A stretch of 64,000 bases of DNA from Struthidea cinerea (GCA_013397865.1 VZTI01004087.1:186260-250259), one strand, 5' to 3'. Positions 1-14,300 are shown, numbered from the stretch's first letter. Made by a program: numbers and translations. The notes: generated by a model from the sequence alone, not told the origin.

Positions 1-3000
1 AGGAAGAAATTCCTTATACACATGCCAGCCCACATGGTAGGAATGACATCTATGCTTTGTTTATCTTGTAAATAAAAAATTGTGGATTATGGAGTAGTTG
101 ACTGCCAGGTAATCTTGATAAAACTTCATTGGAAATTTATTTTCTCAACTCCAAATGGTCTTACTGAATTGGAATTATGGAGAGATACAGAAGGAAGGAT
201 CAAAACTTCTTTGTTACAGTGCTTTCTGCTTCTATGGCCTTTCTTTCAACCAAGTTAAAGTTAAGGCATAGATTGTCCATCTGAACAACAACCAGTACTG
301 TTAATTTTGATGCTAGAGAACTCTGAGTGAAGAATTTTGATTCCTTTGTGTGTTAGTCTTACCAACCCCATTAGAGAGATGGAAGTAGGTAGAAACATAT
401 TTGCCACCTCTCTCTTTCTTCTTCAGTTTCTTTGCTTTGCTTTGTTTTCCACATAACATCCTTCAATAGGAGTTCTGCTGTGGATTAAAGGATGTGAGAG
501 ATCTAATCACCCATCTCTTTTGGGAGTACAGAACTGGTTTTGTTCAAATTGGTGGAAGTCCTATAAGCAGTAAGATTTTTCTCATTCTTGTAATATTTGC
601 TGACCATCAGAGTTTAGAGCAGGTAAAAGATTAAAATGTTGATTACTATAGTCAGCACTGCATGTTCCAGGTAGACCTTCTACCTCAAGACCTAGGTTCT
701 CCTGTTGACTGCTTCTGTTTTGAAAAGCAAATTGGAACAGTATTGAACTGATTTCTCTGGGTCTACCGTAAATGTTTCTGCTCAACTATAAATAAAATGG
801 TGTACTTATCTGCAAAGGACTAACAATTACAAAGCTCATGCCATGACACTGAGGTGCTTTTTTATGTTTGCTTGCATATGCTAATAAACTGCTGCCACCT
901 GTGCCATTCTGCTAAGAGATAATGTTGTTGAATCACGGTTTACATAAAACAGAAAAAGGAATTTGCCATGGGCCACTGTACCCACTGTTTAAAAAAATCC
1001 TGTTACACTCAGTGCATCTGCAGGTATAGCTTAGTGTAAGAGTCTATTACATTATACATAGCTTTCACAGCTTCATCATGTTTTTACACTGTAAAGAATG
1101 CATTCATTGTTGGGGTTTTTTTAACTTTTTATTTTCTTATCATTACTGCTCAGATGCTTCTTGTAAATGTTGAAGAAAACATGCAATATGAAATAATAAA
1201 CATTGTCTTACCTCTCACTTTTATTTCTCTGCTAGGAAAAATAATTTTCCATCATGATTTGTTAGAAAGGATCTGTTTTAGCAAACTACTCATTTCTAAC
1301 ATTAATCATATACTTGTAGAATTTGTTTAAAGAGTTCCTCTCTTTTCTTCTGTCAACATTTCATTGTGTAGAAAAGTAATAACAAATCAGTAATTTTCAC
1401 TTTCACTGTAAGTGATTATTATTTTATTATGTGCCAAGTACTGAGTAAATAAATTTGCTTTTTTCTTATCTCTGACTCAAAGTGCTCTGCATATGCAATC
1501 GCTTCTTTGAATCTAATAAAAATTGCTAAGCAAGCTGCAGTATCAAAGTTACTTCATATGTGATACCCAAGTTACAGGAACTAAGAATTACCAGAATAAA
1601 TATGCATTAGAGATGACAGCATTAATTCAGAATGTAGGTATGTTCAGTATAGCTCATCTTCAATTAAAATCAGCTTCCTCTGTGATAGTAGGAAAGATCA
1701 ATATTCACAAAAGGGCTGAAATTACCCGGCATAGGTACATTCTGGATGGTCAGCTTCCTTACATATAACATGTAGGATTTTGGTAAAGTCTGCATCAAAC
1801 TTTCAAGCTGCATCTTCCAGATGAGTTAATTTATTAATGTCTTGGGAATTAAGCTTTTGGGGTCAGATCCATTCTTGATGAGATGTCTCTAGTGTTACCT
1901 TTGATACAGATTTGGTCCTCTTGGTGTTTTGACTATTTGTAAAGAATTTTTCCCTTGCAGTTCAAAGGTTTATAGTTTCTGTACACACCCATAAATGGTA
2001 AATATAAAAAATTAATAGAACATCGTGGTCATCATTTACTGTGTTACACACAGTTATAAAGTCAAAAGGTCCAATCAAAAGGAAATCATGGGTTTGAATG
2101 CCTTATTAATGTTTTTCTATTTGATCTGATGATAACTATAGCTGTAGTAGGATAGAAGGCTATCTAACAGTACAACTTTGATGTTCGGTTCATTTGGAAA
2201 ATAGTTAATGGTGGTGGTGCAGTGAAAGTGGTTTTTCAGTGTTTTAAAGAAAACTTCAGTTGTGGTGTAGTATGCAGCTGTCTTTTCTTTTATAGGACAG
2301 TACTAAACTATAACATTAAATGGATAGTGAAAATTCCATTCAAAATGCCTAATGAAGATGATGAATGGATTCAGTATGGTGCCAAAAACACCTATCTTCT
2401 TTACATCCATTTTTATTGTCAAATTTGGGTTATAGTCCCATAGACTGAAATCTAGTCCTTTTATTTGAATGTCTTTTGGAGGCTACACTAAACATAGCAG
2501 TAACTCTCACAAAAACACCATATGGGGGCTTGAAGATCAGCACTCAGTCAATAAAAGAATTTTCATAATGGTTCAGAAAATCCAAAACTTCAAAGCAAGC
2601 CCTCTCATCTAGACTGAAGCTACTATTAACTGTGTCTGAGTCTGGATAATTAGGACAACAATTAGTTTTACTCATTATGTGTTTCATATTCTTTATCACA
2701 AACCAGCATACTCTTAGGCTATGTAAAAATAACTTAATTGTGACCTGATTCTAAATAGTTTTTATAGTAAATCGGGCTGACACCAAGATAAAGTCAAGAT
2801 TAAATAAGACATATCATTTTTCAGTACTATCTTTCCCTCTGCAGTGCCTTTCCTTCCTTTTCCCCTAAACACTATAAACTCATGCAAATATATTTTGGGA
2901 TATCCCATGAAATTAGACACAACTCAGCTCAGATCAGGGAAAGAAGTGAATTGCAGAAGTGCAGAATGTCTCTGAGAACATCTCTCAGCATAGTGATTCT

Positions 3001-5180
3001 ACCTAAAAGGATAGACATACTTGCTTTAGAAACTGAAATGTGATAGTGTAGCTATACACTCTTTGATCTCAACTTAACATGTAAGCAGATTTCATAGCTG
3101 TTTGAAATTGATTGCAGAAATATGGTTAAGATAAACAGGTATGTAATGTCCTGATTAAGTCCTTTAATTGCTTAAACTGATTCTTCTGAAATCTAAATTT
3201 TTTATTCAGTGGACAACCAGGCCATCTATAAAATCACATTTGAATCTTTTGGGTTTTTGCTGAGGAAAGTAAAGGATATTTTTTCTGGGAGTGAAAATTT
3301 AAAAAAAGGAAAAAGATTAATAACACCAAAGAAGATACATCAGCTAACAATTCTGTTTAAATCATAAACAGTGAATAAAACATCATAAACTCTGACTGTG
3401 ATAATTATGCACTTCAGTAGCAGTTTCCTGTTGTTCTTCCTAAGATAATTTGTTAATGAGAAAATTATTTAACATTACTGTCACAGTCTCCACAGGCTAA
3501 ACTAAATATGCCTGTGACTCTCAAAAACCTACAGCAATGAAAAAACATAAAAAAAACCCCAACCTAAAGTAACATTATGCCTTTCTGTAAAATGAGAAAA
3601 ATTTGACGTTTATCCCTCATGCATATATTGCAATGCCAAAGAAGAATTATTCAGTGTATTATGCTTTAAGAGTTTATTATTATTGTTAGCACTGCTATTC
3701 TATACAGTACCGTTTTATCCACATTATCAAAATACTTAATATATATATGTAATTGATGTTGAAAAGTAGATATTGATAGGTTAACATGCAGATATTATTT
3801 ATCAGTAGGCAACTATGGAATACTGAAAACCTTGAGAAATAATCACCTGGGTTTTTATCTTGTAGGCAAGTCCAAAACATGGATTACAAATATCCATGTT
3901 ATAAGCATCCATATTTAATTCATGGTGTCTTGAAGTCAAGGAACATAAAGTGCAGTTGATTTAATGCCTGCACTTTGATCTGTCAATGACATACCCAAAG
4001 ACCGACAGAAATGGCTTGCTCCAAATACCTCCAAACCAGAGGTAGCCTTTGCAGACAGGAAAATTTCCAAATGCAGAACAAAGTAGTTGCTGATAGAGAA
4101 ACATATAAATGGATGCAAATGCTATAAAGAGATCATTTGAGCAACAGGAAAAGCTCTATTGAACTGCGGACTAATCGAGGTCAAAGTAAACCAAACTGGC
4201 ATAAAAAGAGAGGCTCTGTGATTCAGAAATCAAAGAATAACAAAATGTTTAAACACAACCATCACAGATATTCCAAAGGTCTTTTTATTATGTCCAAACA
4301 ATGTTTCAGAGTGGTGGAAAACCACATAGATTTTTCTCTTTATAGCCTTTTTTTTTTTTGGTTGGGTTTTTTGGATGTTATTCTTCATTTTGTATCTTTT
4401 TCTTTAAAAAAGATCCAAAGCAAAACCAAAACCAAAACCAAACAACGCCCCCAAACCCAAAAAACAAACAAACAAAAAATACACAAAAAACCAAACAAAA
4501 AAATAAACAAAAAAATCCAAAAAAACCCTAACTTTGAACATCCTGGGGTTTGTTTTTACAGGGAAAAAATGGAAAGACAGCAGTGTACCTGGGAACTGGA
4601 GCAGCTGACTGATGATACCCCATTCACCTAGGTATCAAGTAGGAAATGGAAAATAACCTCCTGGGAAGAATGTTTAATACAACAATAGCTTAAGCTGCCA
4701 GCTAGGAAAGGTGTTGTAAGGGCTGTGTCTCAAACATTTTCAGACTTGCACTGAACTAGACGGGGTTTGAATTCAGTTCACAATAAATGAATTCTGACTG
4801 ATGGACACAATGAATCTGGTTTGAAGTTGGTGAAGCCTGGTCCTTATGCTGTTGCTGAAATTACCAGACAGATCTTACATCCGTGATCTTAACATGAAAC
4901 ATATTTGTGACCTTTATTTTTTCAGAAGTTTCTGTCTGTACTTCTCTATTACCTGTTTTTAAAAACAAACAAGATGTACAGATTTTGTTTTAAAGGGGGA
5001 AGAGATACACGTCAGTGTTCTGAAATTTAAATTTCAAACTATGCTTATATCAGCAGAACTAATTTTGGAAATAGAAGAAATGCAGTCTGTACTCACAGAA
5101 CTGAAATAATCAATGCCAAACATCTCAGGCCAAAACTTCACTGCAATGAGAAAAATGATGGCTAACAACTTCATGCTCAC
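1..5180 (-). other. CDH19: CDH19 intron (after the EC4-EC5 exon), 3' part of gene not seen
   Basis: By position this is intron sequence running off the left edge. I looked on the minus strand for the next expected exons: the EC5 exon starting near VIQTISAVD, the exon with NTLTIxVCxC, and the exon with the DDEGGGEEDTEAFD tail. None was recognised. The sequence is AT-rich, with no other coding signal or intact repeat apart from the A/C-rich tract at 4419-4528. Confidence 0.6.
4419..4528. repeat. A/C-rich low-complexity tract
   Basis: About 110 bp built from short CCAAAA, CAAA and CAAAAA units, interrupted by short C runs. It lies in a CDH19 intron, so the transcript carries it as a U/G-rich tract. 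An apparent long open frame across it (from about 4137) is only a product of the stop-poor composition. Confidence 0.85.
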
Positions 5181-5302
5181 CTGTCCAGAAACCGCATTTT
5201 CACAAACAAATGTTTCGTATGTTTTAGGGAATTCTGGCGCATTATCATTAACATCAAGAACTTGGACATACACATTTGCTTCTGAAATCTTTTCAGGATT
5301 TC
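5181..5302 (-). CDS. CDH19: CDH19 exon spanning the EC4-EC5 linker
   Basis: This 122-nt exon is the standard length. The acceptor AG is at 5304-5303 and the donor GTGAGC starts at 5180; it ends in phase 0. It encodes NPEKISEANVYVQVLDVNDN, then APEFPKTYETFVCENAVSGQ. DVNDNAPEF is the EC4-EC5 linker, and YETxVCENAxxGQ is the conserved EC5 start, including the first EC5 cysteine. It closely matches human CDH19 (LYVQVLNINDHAPEF and YETYVCENAGSGQ). This is the last exon recognised in the window. Confidence 0.9.
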
Positions 5303-8300
5303 CTATTGGTTAAAAAAAGACATAAATAAAAAGCTATAAATTATCTACTACATATTTTAAAATAATGTAAACATTAGAAATTTTTACCTATATACTGCCG
5401 GGAATAAAATAATCACAAAGACCTATGGACGAATTTTTTATAATATTACTATAGTATAATACCATTATAATAGCATGTCTTGAAATAAGACATTTCATGT
5501 AAAATTTTGGATTTGCTCATGCTTTTATTTACCCAATCAGAAACTGATTTAAGTGCAAAAAGTAAAACCTGATCTGGAAAGATTAAATAATGTTTTGTTC
5601 ATGAAGAAAAATGTACTGTACTAGCCATATGTAAGGTTATGTGGTAAGGGAGTTTCAGCTCTTCTGAGGGTAACTGGTCAAGGACCTTTTCCAGTGCAAC
5701 AGGAGTTAATAAGACAAAGAGGAAGCCATAAACAAGAACATACAGGAGCACAAACCTGAGGGAGAAGTGATAAAGAGACGGATGATGAGGACCAAACCTG
5801 GGCAGATACATTTAAACCAGGAGTACATCAATAGTTGTAGTTAAAATACGTCTCATATTCAGTGCTAGTGTCGCTGCACCTGACCTGTTCAGAAGTGCTT
5901 AAGGCATTGATTTAAATTAGTTAAATGCACCTTTAAGAAAAAAGCAAAAGGTACTCCTCTCTGACTCTTTTCAAACTGCATCAGTTTGGTTGGTTCTTAC
6001 ATTACCTTTTTTAATGTATAATTCACTAGTTGCTTGGAGCAAATATTTGTTTTCTTGGATCTTATGGAATCTAAGCTGATAGCTTTGAGTCTTTTGCCGA
6101 AGGAAATGCCAGAAAAAGCAAGTACCACAGAGATAAAGGCATAGATACTCAGCAGTTTCACATTTCTATTCCTCCTGTGAAGTCATTACTACTGTGCTAA
6201 TTTACCAAATCTTGTGATCTGTCAGACTCATTTCAAAAATACTTCTTTGTGAGATGACATTTCTCTTGCTGGATCAAACATCCATAATAATACAATAGGC
6301 AACAAAATAGTTCTCAGCTTGTCTCTTAGATAAACATAAAAAGTGGCATGTATCCCTTTTAGAAATAATACCAAGAGTGTACGGGTTACTTAAAAATCTT
6401 TTACTGAAGTCAGAGTTGGATGTGTAGGGCAGAGTTTGACTGCATTGTCTTTCAAAGTAAAGCTTTGCAACCTTTAATAGAAAGCAGGGAATAACTTTGG
6501 TGGCTTCAATTGCATAGAGAGTGGTACAGGAAGGACCCAACAAGTTTTGCCTATTCTTACCTTGCTTGTTTGTAAGATTGATGGGTACTATATTGGCTTT
6601 AAAGCCTACCCTTTTCTTGCACAAAACATTTAGATAGCACATTGTTGGAATCACATCTGTATTCTTTCAGTAAAAGGTTTTTTTCTTTTTTTTGGGAGGG
6701 GGTCAGGGGAGTTTAGCAATAGCCTTGTTTCTAATTCTTTGATGTATTTGGGTTGTAGTGTTAAAATTGCCTTGGTGGTTTTTTTTCTTCCTTAGTATAG
6801 GGCTAAATGACGAGGAATAGCATTTCTCTCATTTCTGTATATATGGAAGTTTTTAACACTATGAAAATTTTTAGTTTTTCTTAAATCACAGCTGTTTCAT
6901 TTTAGGAGGGAGCAACGTATTACAAAGCCACTCTTGAAACCAGTGTCTGGTGAATATTTAATAAGAGTTTTGGTGAAGCAGAGATACTGCTTTGGTTGCC
7001 CTCGGAAGAGAAGGTAGGCAACATGCACGTTGACTCATCCCTTACACAGGAAAATTGTTCTCAGAATTTGAATTCAGCTAATGAACTCATTTCCTACATG
7101 ATCTAAATATCTCTCAATTAGCAGAAAATTTCTTTGTCACAATCTCTATGAGAGAGATCAGGACTTGAAAAACAAGGACTAAGAGAACAGGATGTCAAGT
7201 GCAATACACCGGATCAGTGTGAAAATGGAGATGATACTTTAGTTGCTAGGGACCAGTATTAGTAACTTGTAAAGAAAAATAATGACCATCTCTAGACACA
7301 AAACAGAAGTCAGTATTCGCAGGGGATTAAAGAAAGCTTGACATTGGCATCAGCCAGTAAACATAAACTTGTAATGATAACAATAATACTAGCACTACTA
7401 CTAACACTAAATGTTATCTTTATAATTCATTATTATATTTTTATAGCATGGCTATCATTTTTGCCAAAGCAAATTTCTTTACTTCCTAAAAGAAATGAAC
7501 AGAAATAGTTTTTTAAGAAAGGACTCCTCCAAAAAGTTAAAATTTTATCAACAGAAATATATATGTGACCAAAGCAGGGTGACAATTAAATATTGAATTA
7601 GTGATATTACCCATACTGAAATAATCAAAGAACTTCAGTCCTGTAGCCAGGCCTGGAGACCCTTATGAAAGGAGATGTGCAAGACTCATTGGTAAAATGA
7701 CTGTTGTCTCTTGTGTGTTAATTTTGTTAGGACTGGCAGTATCAAGTAAAACTGATCGCAGAATCATAGATTATTGAGGTTGGAAAAGACTTCTATGTTC
7801 TTCAAGTCCAAGTGCTAACCTAACTCTGCCATGTTCACCACTAAACCATAACCCCAGGTATCACATCCACAGGTTTTTTGAACACTTCCAGGGAAGGTGA
7901 CTCATTTATTTCCCTAGGAAGCTTTTCCCAATGCTAGACAACCCTTTCCCAGGAAAAATTTTTCCCAGTACCTAATTAAACTTCCCCTGGCGCAAATTGA
8001 GGCCCTTTCCTCTCATCCTCTTGCTTATCACGTGGCAGAAAAAACCAACCCCCATTTCCCTCAACTTTCTTTCAGGTAGTTGTAGAGAAGGTCCCCCCTC
8101 AGCTTCCTTTTCTCCAGTCTAAACAACCCCAACTCCCTCACCTGCTCCTCACAGGACTTGTGCTCCAAAGCCTTCACCATCTTCGTTGTCCTTCTCTGGA
8201 TATGCTTCAGCACCTTCTTCAAATGAGGGGCACAAAACTGAACACAGGACTCGAGGTGCAGCCTCACCAGTACTGAATACAGGGGAAAAATCACTGCCCT

Positions 8301-11300
8301 GGTTCCGCTGGCCATACTAGTTCTGATCCAAGCCAGGATGCCATTGGCCTTCTTGGCCACTGGGGCACACACTGGCTCATGTTCAGCCCCTGTCGACCAG
8401 CACTCCCAGGTCCTTTTCTGCCAGGCAGCCTTCCAGCCACTCTACCCCCAACCTGTAGTGCTACACAGGGTTGTGACCGAAGTGCGGAACCTGGTACTTG
8501 GCCTTGTTGAACCTCATGCAATTGGCCTTGGCCCATCAATCCAGCCTGTCCACATCTCCCTGCAGAGCTTTTCTATCCTTCAACAGATCAATGTTCCCAC
8601 AGCCCAGCTTGGTGTCATAGGTAAACTGACTGAGAGTGCACTCGATCCAATCATCCAGACCACTGATAAAACATATTGAGCAGGACTGACCCCACTACTG
8701 AGCTTAGGGGAACACCACTACTGACTGTCCACCAATTGGATAATAATCACTTAAGGATTTCTTGCTCTCAGATAGGTTTAGAATGCTGTTGTTTGTGCTT
8801 CAGCCTTGTACTTGGTGAAAGCTTCTTACAACCAAGTAAAAACTGATGAAAGGGAACTTGATTTTTCTTGAGATTTAGGCATAAAGTGGAATAAGACTCA
8901 AAAGGTTGCAAGTTCTCCCTGCTCACATTTAAGTTCCAACAAATTAGACCTACTTCTGGATACCTGCTCCCTCAAAGGCATGAGGGTAGGATGATCCACA
9001 CCACAGGTCCGAAGTAACAGAGTCAGGCTTCTCTTACTAATCTCTGATCTCTGTAATCATTGCAATGGACTCAAAGTCTTGTGTCAGGTATGAATTTCAG
9101 GGCATCAACAGGCTCCTAGGGAGGTTTCTGTCCTGATGCAGTTTCAGTACATGACTAAGGTGCAATGAACATCTTATTAGGATGAACTCTAATGGCATTT
9201 TGATTTGGCTTCAGCAGAGCCACAATGTCATCCACCAAATATCATGCACACAAAGTGTGTTATAACTATATTTCAAGGAATAATATACTGCTAGTTCCTG
9301 ATATAAATCCTTTCATGTATGCCCAGACCAAGGTGGCCTATCTTCAGTTCTTTTGAACATATTGTTATAGAAAGTGACCTTATAATCATTAAAGAAATAA
9401 AGAATAAGAATTGGAACATAATGAGGTCCCCGTTTCCCTACAATAACTTTCCTTACTGTGAAAGTCTCCCTTTCTTTTGCTGCAGGAGACAGTTATTCAT
9501 TTGTAACATTTGGTCTCTCCTGTTTTATTGTTTAACTAAACAAAAAAGTCTAGGCCGAAGTTATCCTGCCGTGTTTCCATAGCTCTGTTCAAGACAAGAC
9601 AAAACCATGCCAGAAATTAATTTTGCCAACACCTGTCAGCTGCCCAACAACATGAGAATTAAATTCATGCTTAAAAACTCACAGAGGAGTTGAAAAGGAA
9701 GACAGTACTATCAATTCCAAAATACAAGTTAAAAACTTTAGTGAAAATGGATACTGACTATCCTATAGTAAACTTCCAGCAGCAATGTTCTACATATATA
9801 CAGGGAAGGCTCCGTTTTGGGAACACTGCAGTTTATGAATATATGTTTAAAGTGGTCGTAGAAATAAATGGCATTTAACTGAGATTCGAGATTAAAAAAA
9901 AAAAGGTGCTAAGCGTATTTGGCAAAATCTGTCTGATTTATTGATTGGACTCTAGTTTCATATGGCTTCCTTCCTTCCTGAGGATGGATGGGATTAGTTT
10001 TGAAACAATATCCCAATAATCTTGTTAAACTGCGCTATAAATCAGGAGCTGTTAAATTTATAGTGTTGTCCCAGATTTAGGGCAACCAGATCACCAAAAA
10101 CACAGAGGTAATTTGCATTTGAATTTCAAACTTTTCAGTTCAAAAAATTGACAAGTGAAATCTATATAAAGGGTGCTTCGAGGCTTTAGTTGTCACTGAA
10201 TAGATGTCTAGATGATTTAGGCCTTAACATTCACAATTAATTTGAGCCACAGGTTTCTGACTGGTGTTAAATTAGACCCTGGCTAATTTCAGACTAGTCA
10301 AAAATCTAGTGTGAAATTAACCAGGGTCTAATTTAACATAAGATCTTGCACTGCAGGAGCAATTCTTATGCTTCAGTGTAACTTGAAAGCATTACACTCT
10401 CGATCCTATTACAATTTCTTTTTTCATAAGGTCATCTTTTATGAAAAAGCACAGGACCTTGGCGCTCAAACACATTCCACTTCTATTTAACTAATCATTT
10501 TAATAATGCTCCTTAGTGTAGCAAGCAACAGTAATATAATGAAAAAGAACCATGTATTCTCCACTTAAAAGAAGGCACATTTGGAGGATAATTACAGTTC
10601 ACTGTATAAAAAACCCAGCGTTCCTTAAATTTCTTACTCACTTGTTTCTGTGGCTGTAACAGTTATGTTGTGCCAAGAAGCTATCTCTCGGTCCAGAGGT
10701 TCAGTGGTAATGATTGCTCCATTGTGTTCATTGATGCTGAACAGTCTCTTTAAATGCATGCTATGGACAATACAGTACCTGCACCAAAAAAAGGAAAGAG
10801 ATTCCCTAATACGGAAGTGTTCCATCAGAGGCAAGGACATAGAAAGTTATTGTTAGCTGAGAAAACAGAGTTGTGCATATATGCCTATAAATGTGTGCTG
10901 TAACAACTTGGAAATAATGAAAAATGTACACTTATAAACATTTAAAATTTACTGCTGCCAAGATCAAAGCTCTTCTTTTTATAAAACTAAATATGTCTCA
11001 GATCTATATTAATGTGAAATGAATCTGAAATGCATAATTCATTCTTACTTCTCAGTCAGTGTCACAGCAGATGAATGACTTCGTTGAAAAGAAACAGCAG
11101 AAATGCCACTTGTGAAATGAATAACACCAACATCTAAGTGGAGGTATAATGGCAAATCTGTTTTATCATTGCTGACGTGCTCTGATGCCAAGGGAATGGA
11201 CATTATGAGGACAGGCAGTTATCTGTAATAAGGTGACACTAAGGCAGAGTAAAAAATCCTAATGCAGGAGATGATTGCAGGGAAGACTCAGTGCTCCTGA

Positions 11301-14300
11301 GTCTTCCCTGAAAATGCTCTGGGTGCTGTGGAAATGCATATGTGCACATACATACGCACATGCCACTCAAGCTGGTAAAGGCTAACCACTTGTTGCAGGC
11401 CAGAGACGAACTGAAGTAGACACCAAAGATATTGGTTCCATTGGAAAAGGTATTTATTAATGTTTTTAACAGCCTACAAAGCAAAAGACCATAAGATGCA
11501 GTTGATAATAGAGTCTATTTCATGGAAATAAAACTTGTTTGAATAGCTGAAAGATTATTTCTTCTCTAATTTGGAATGTCCACATGTAACTATTCCATTT
11601 TATTGTACCTGTAATTCTGCTTGACAAAGTCTTTCTGTTTCCTGTTGACACTTACGACTCCCGCTCAGACAACATGTCAGCAGTTAAATGACTCTCTAAC
11701 TTGTTATTTACAGATAAATTTGTCTGTTTTAAAAATCAGTAAGAAGATAAATCAAAGAACCAACACAACACTGTAAGTGAAAGTTCTTATAATTTGAATC
11801 AAAGTTTGGATACTTACAAGCTTCTATTTGAAGTATTTATAATTTTCTGACATAGTTATTTTGTTTTGTTTGGGCTTTTTTTAGTAATCTGATTCTTGAT
11901 AAACATTTTTCAGAAAAACTGTATTAGGTTTAGTTGTTTTTTATTGCTGATATAGTGGGGTTTTGTTGCACACCTTTTTAAATTTGTTTATATGAAACCT
12001 GGAGTACACAAAGCAACACAAGTTGTTTTCTGTATTATAAGTCACTGCTGTCATTTATGATAGTATTGGTTTCAAAATTAGATTCATTAGCATGGCACTC
12101 AACAAAAATATCTTTATATTAGAAGTGATAAACTCTATTCTAAAGAGAATCAGTGATGCAATACTGGTATCACTGTTTTGGGATTATGCTGATATATTCA
12201 GTTTGAAACAAGTTCCTCCAAACTATTTCTAACTAAGAAATCATAGATATGCGTTAATGTTTAGTTGTTCCACAGGAGATGTTGCAGTCATCTAAACAAA
12301 CCACCAAATGAGCCTTTTAAAGGGGGGAACAAAAAAAAGTACATGCAAATTTTTATTTTTTCTTATTTAATTTAACCTATTACTAGCTTAATAAATGGCA
12401 GTAAATGAATAGAAAATCATAAAATATCACTACCTAAAGCGCTGAAGCCATAGCATAATATATATATATTTCTGCTATTAGAAATCTACATATCATAAAC
12501 CATCTTGTCTCAACCACTTGTCACTGTAACCTAGTTTGACTAAATTGCGTAGTACACAGTGATGTCAGGCATTTCAAGAAGCAATTTTAATTATAAATCC
12601 CATATTAAAGATTAATTACCTGTTTTCTCCCTTAAGAGACAGCAAAATTATTTATCATTGATATTATAAAAAGCAGAATCTGCTGTTGAGGTGTCAGCTT
12701 GCTGATGGTGAGCAATTGGTTTGGGTCTTTTTGCATCACCTGTTTTTCTTGGGGATTTGTTGCAGATTTCGGTTTTTCCCCGCTGTTATTTTCTTTGCTA
12801 CTATTGTTATTTTCTTTCTTTTTTTTTGACATATTAATAATAATAATGAACAACTGTCTTTATCTGAACCCATGAATTCTCACAACTTTACGCTTTCAAT
12901 TCTCACTTGCATCCCAGTGGGTGAGCGAATGCCTGTATGGTCCTTATCTGCCTATGTGGGTTAAACAATGACGTTTGCAACAACCTTGTCTATCACAGTG
13001 CAAACACGATTAGCTGTAGTTATGAGCCATGGTAAGGAACAGAAATACCCCTCGGAAATACCAACCGCATCTACAGTTGAGGCCTGTTCACATTTTAAGA
13101 CAGGTACCTGACGGGACTGTCATCATAATCTGGATCTTTAGCAGTTACAACCCCCACCAGTGAGCCACTCGTAGCTCCTTCAGCAATCTTCATCACATAG
13201 TTCTCCAAAGTGAAAACTGGAGGTTCATCAGCATCTTCCACATTGATTTTGACAATGGTTGTATCTTCGAATGGTCCTTCTTTCAAAAATCGCTCATCAA
13301 TGTATCTGTTTACAGCTTTTGCTTGAATACTGTATCTCCTTTTGCTCTCATAATCCACTATCTGTTAAGAAGGAAAGTGAGATTAGGAATATTTCTTTCT
13401 TCATATTTAAATTAAATATAGTTCAATAAATGCTGTGAGGTTAAAGAAAAACTAATGCTATACTTCCTTTGGAAATGTTTAAAAAAATTGTTAATTCTAA
13501 AAGTAGTTAATTCTAAGGTTCCTTTTTTATGTTAAAAACACTTTAAAATTAAACTGTGCTTGTTTGCTTCCATATTTCACATTTCACACTGGCTTTAATG
13601 CTACAAACAACACTGTACAGTTTTTACAAACTGTTGTGTTTGCAAAAAAGAATTTCCATAGAATGTCACCCCTAATAACACATAGTTACATTATTATTTT
13701 AGATAGTCTAGCTTCTGAAATAAATATGCATATATATATATATATATACAAAAGACCCACTAAATAAATAGCTTCCTGAACTAAAAAAAACCCCACAAAA
13801 CAAACAGAAAAACACCGAAACAAAACCAAAAAACCTCTCATAGCATTCAATTCTTCAGAGTCCTATATTTCACTAGGCTATTGAACTCTATTTCAAATGA
13901 TCCCTGAGATGACCCTTCCTGTGTGATTCCAAAATAAATTACGCAGCATCAAGGAGTATTAAATTTCTTAATTTATAAACTGGTATTTTTGATAGGGTTT
14001 ATTACCTTTTCAAAGCTATGTCATAACAAAAACTCCACTGTCTAATACAGTAATAAATTCTGGTTTCCGTTAGGAGGAGGTGTTGGAAGTGAGGTGAGAT
14101 TGTTTCCAATCTATTGATAAAGACTTTACAGATGATGCATGGAAGAGATAGAAAATTTTCTCACAATGGGATACAATGTGTTGCACAGCTAGGGATAACA
14201 TTAAGATCCTCTGACTGTCACTCTTATATTCAGCAGTAATAGCAATGAGCCAAAAATGTAAACAGAAAGAAAAGCATTTTTCTTTTTATCCCTCATAATA

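Larger units (their letters stand above)
5303..10641 (-). other. CDH19: CDH19 intron within EC4/EC5 coding region, containing a CR1 copy and a hairpin
   Basis: 5.3-kb intron between the 10642-10778 and 5181-5302 exons. Apart from the CR1 fragment at 7758-8755 and the inverted repeat at 10265-10338, I see only AT-rich unique sequence. Confidence 0.8.

Noticed and set aside
582..785. 67-codon minus-strand open frame downstream of the last CDH19 exon seen
   Set aside because: No similarity to EC5, the membrane segment or the cadherin tail, and no splice sites in the right phase.
4137..4631. 164-codon plus-strand open frame
   Set aside because: Its middle is the A/C-rich tract read as Lys/Thr/Gln/Asn repeats; the length comes from composition, not selection.
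6274..6654. 126-codon minus-strand open frame in a CDH19 intron
   Set aside because: No domain, and it would be an internal intron frame with no supporting exon structure; residue content is typical of chance.
8338..8679. 113-codon plus-strand open frame
   Set aside because: Antisense shadow of the CR1 ORF2 remnant on the minus strand.
11278..11310. Bacterial-style hairpin terminator
   Set aside because: The stem-loop is real but the DNA is vertebrate intron, so a rho-independent terminator makes no sense.
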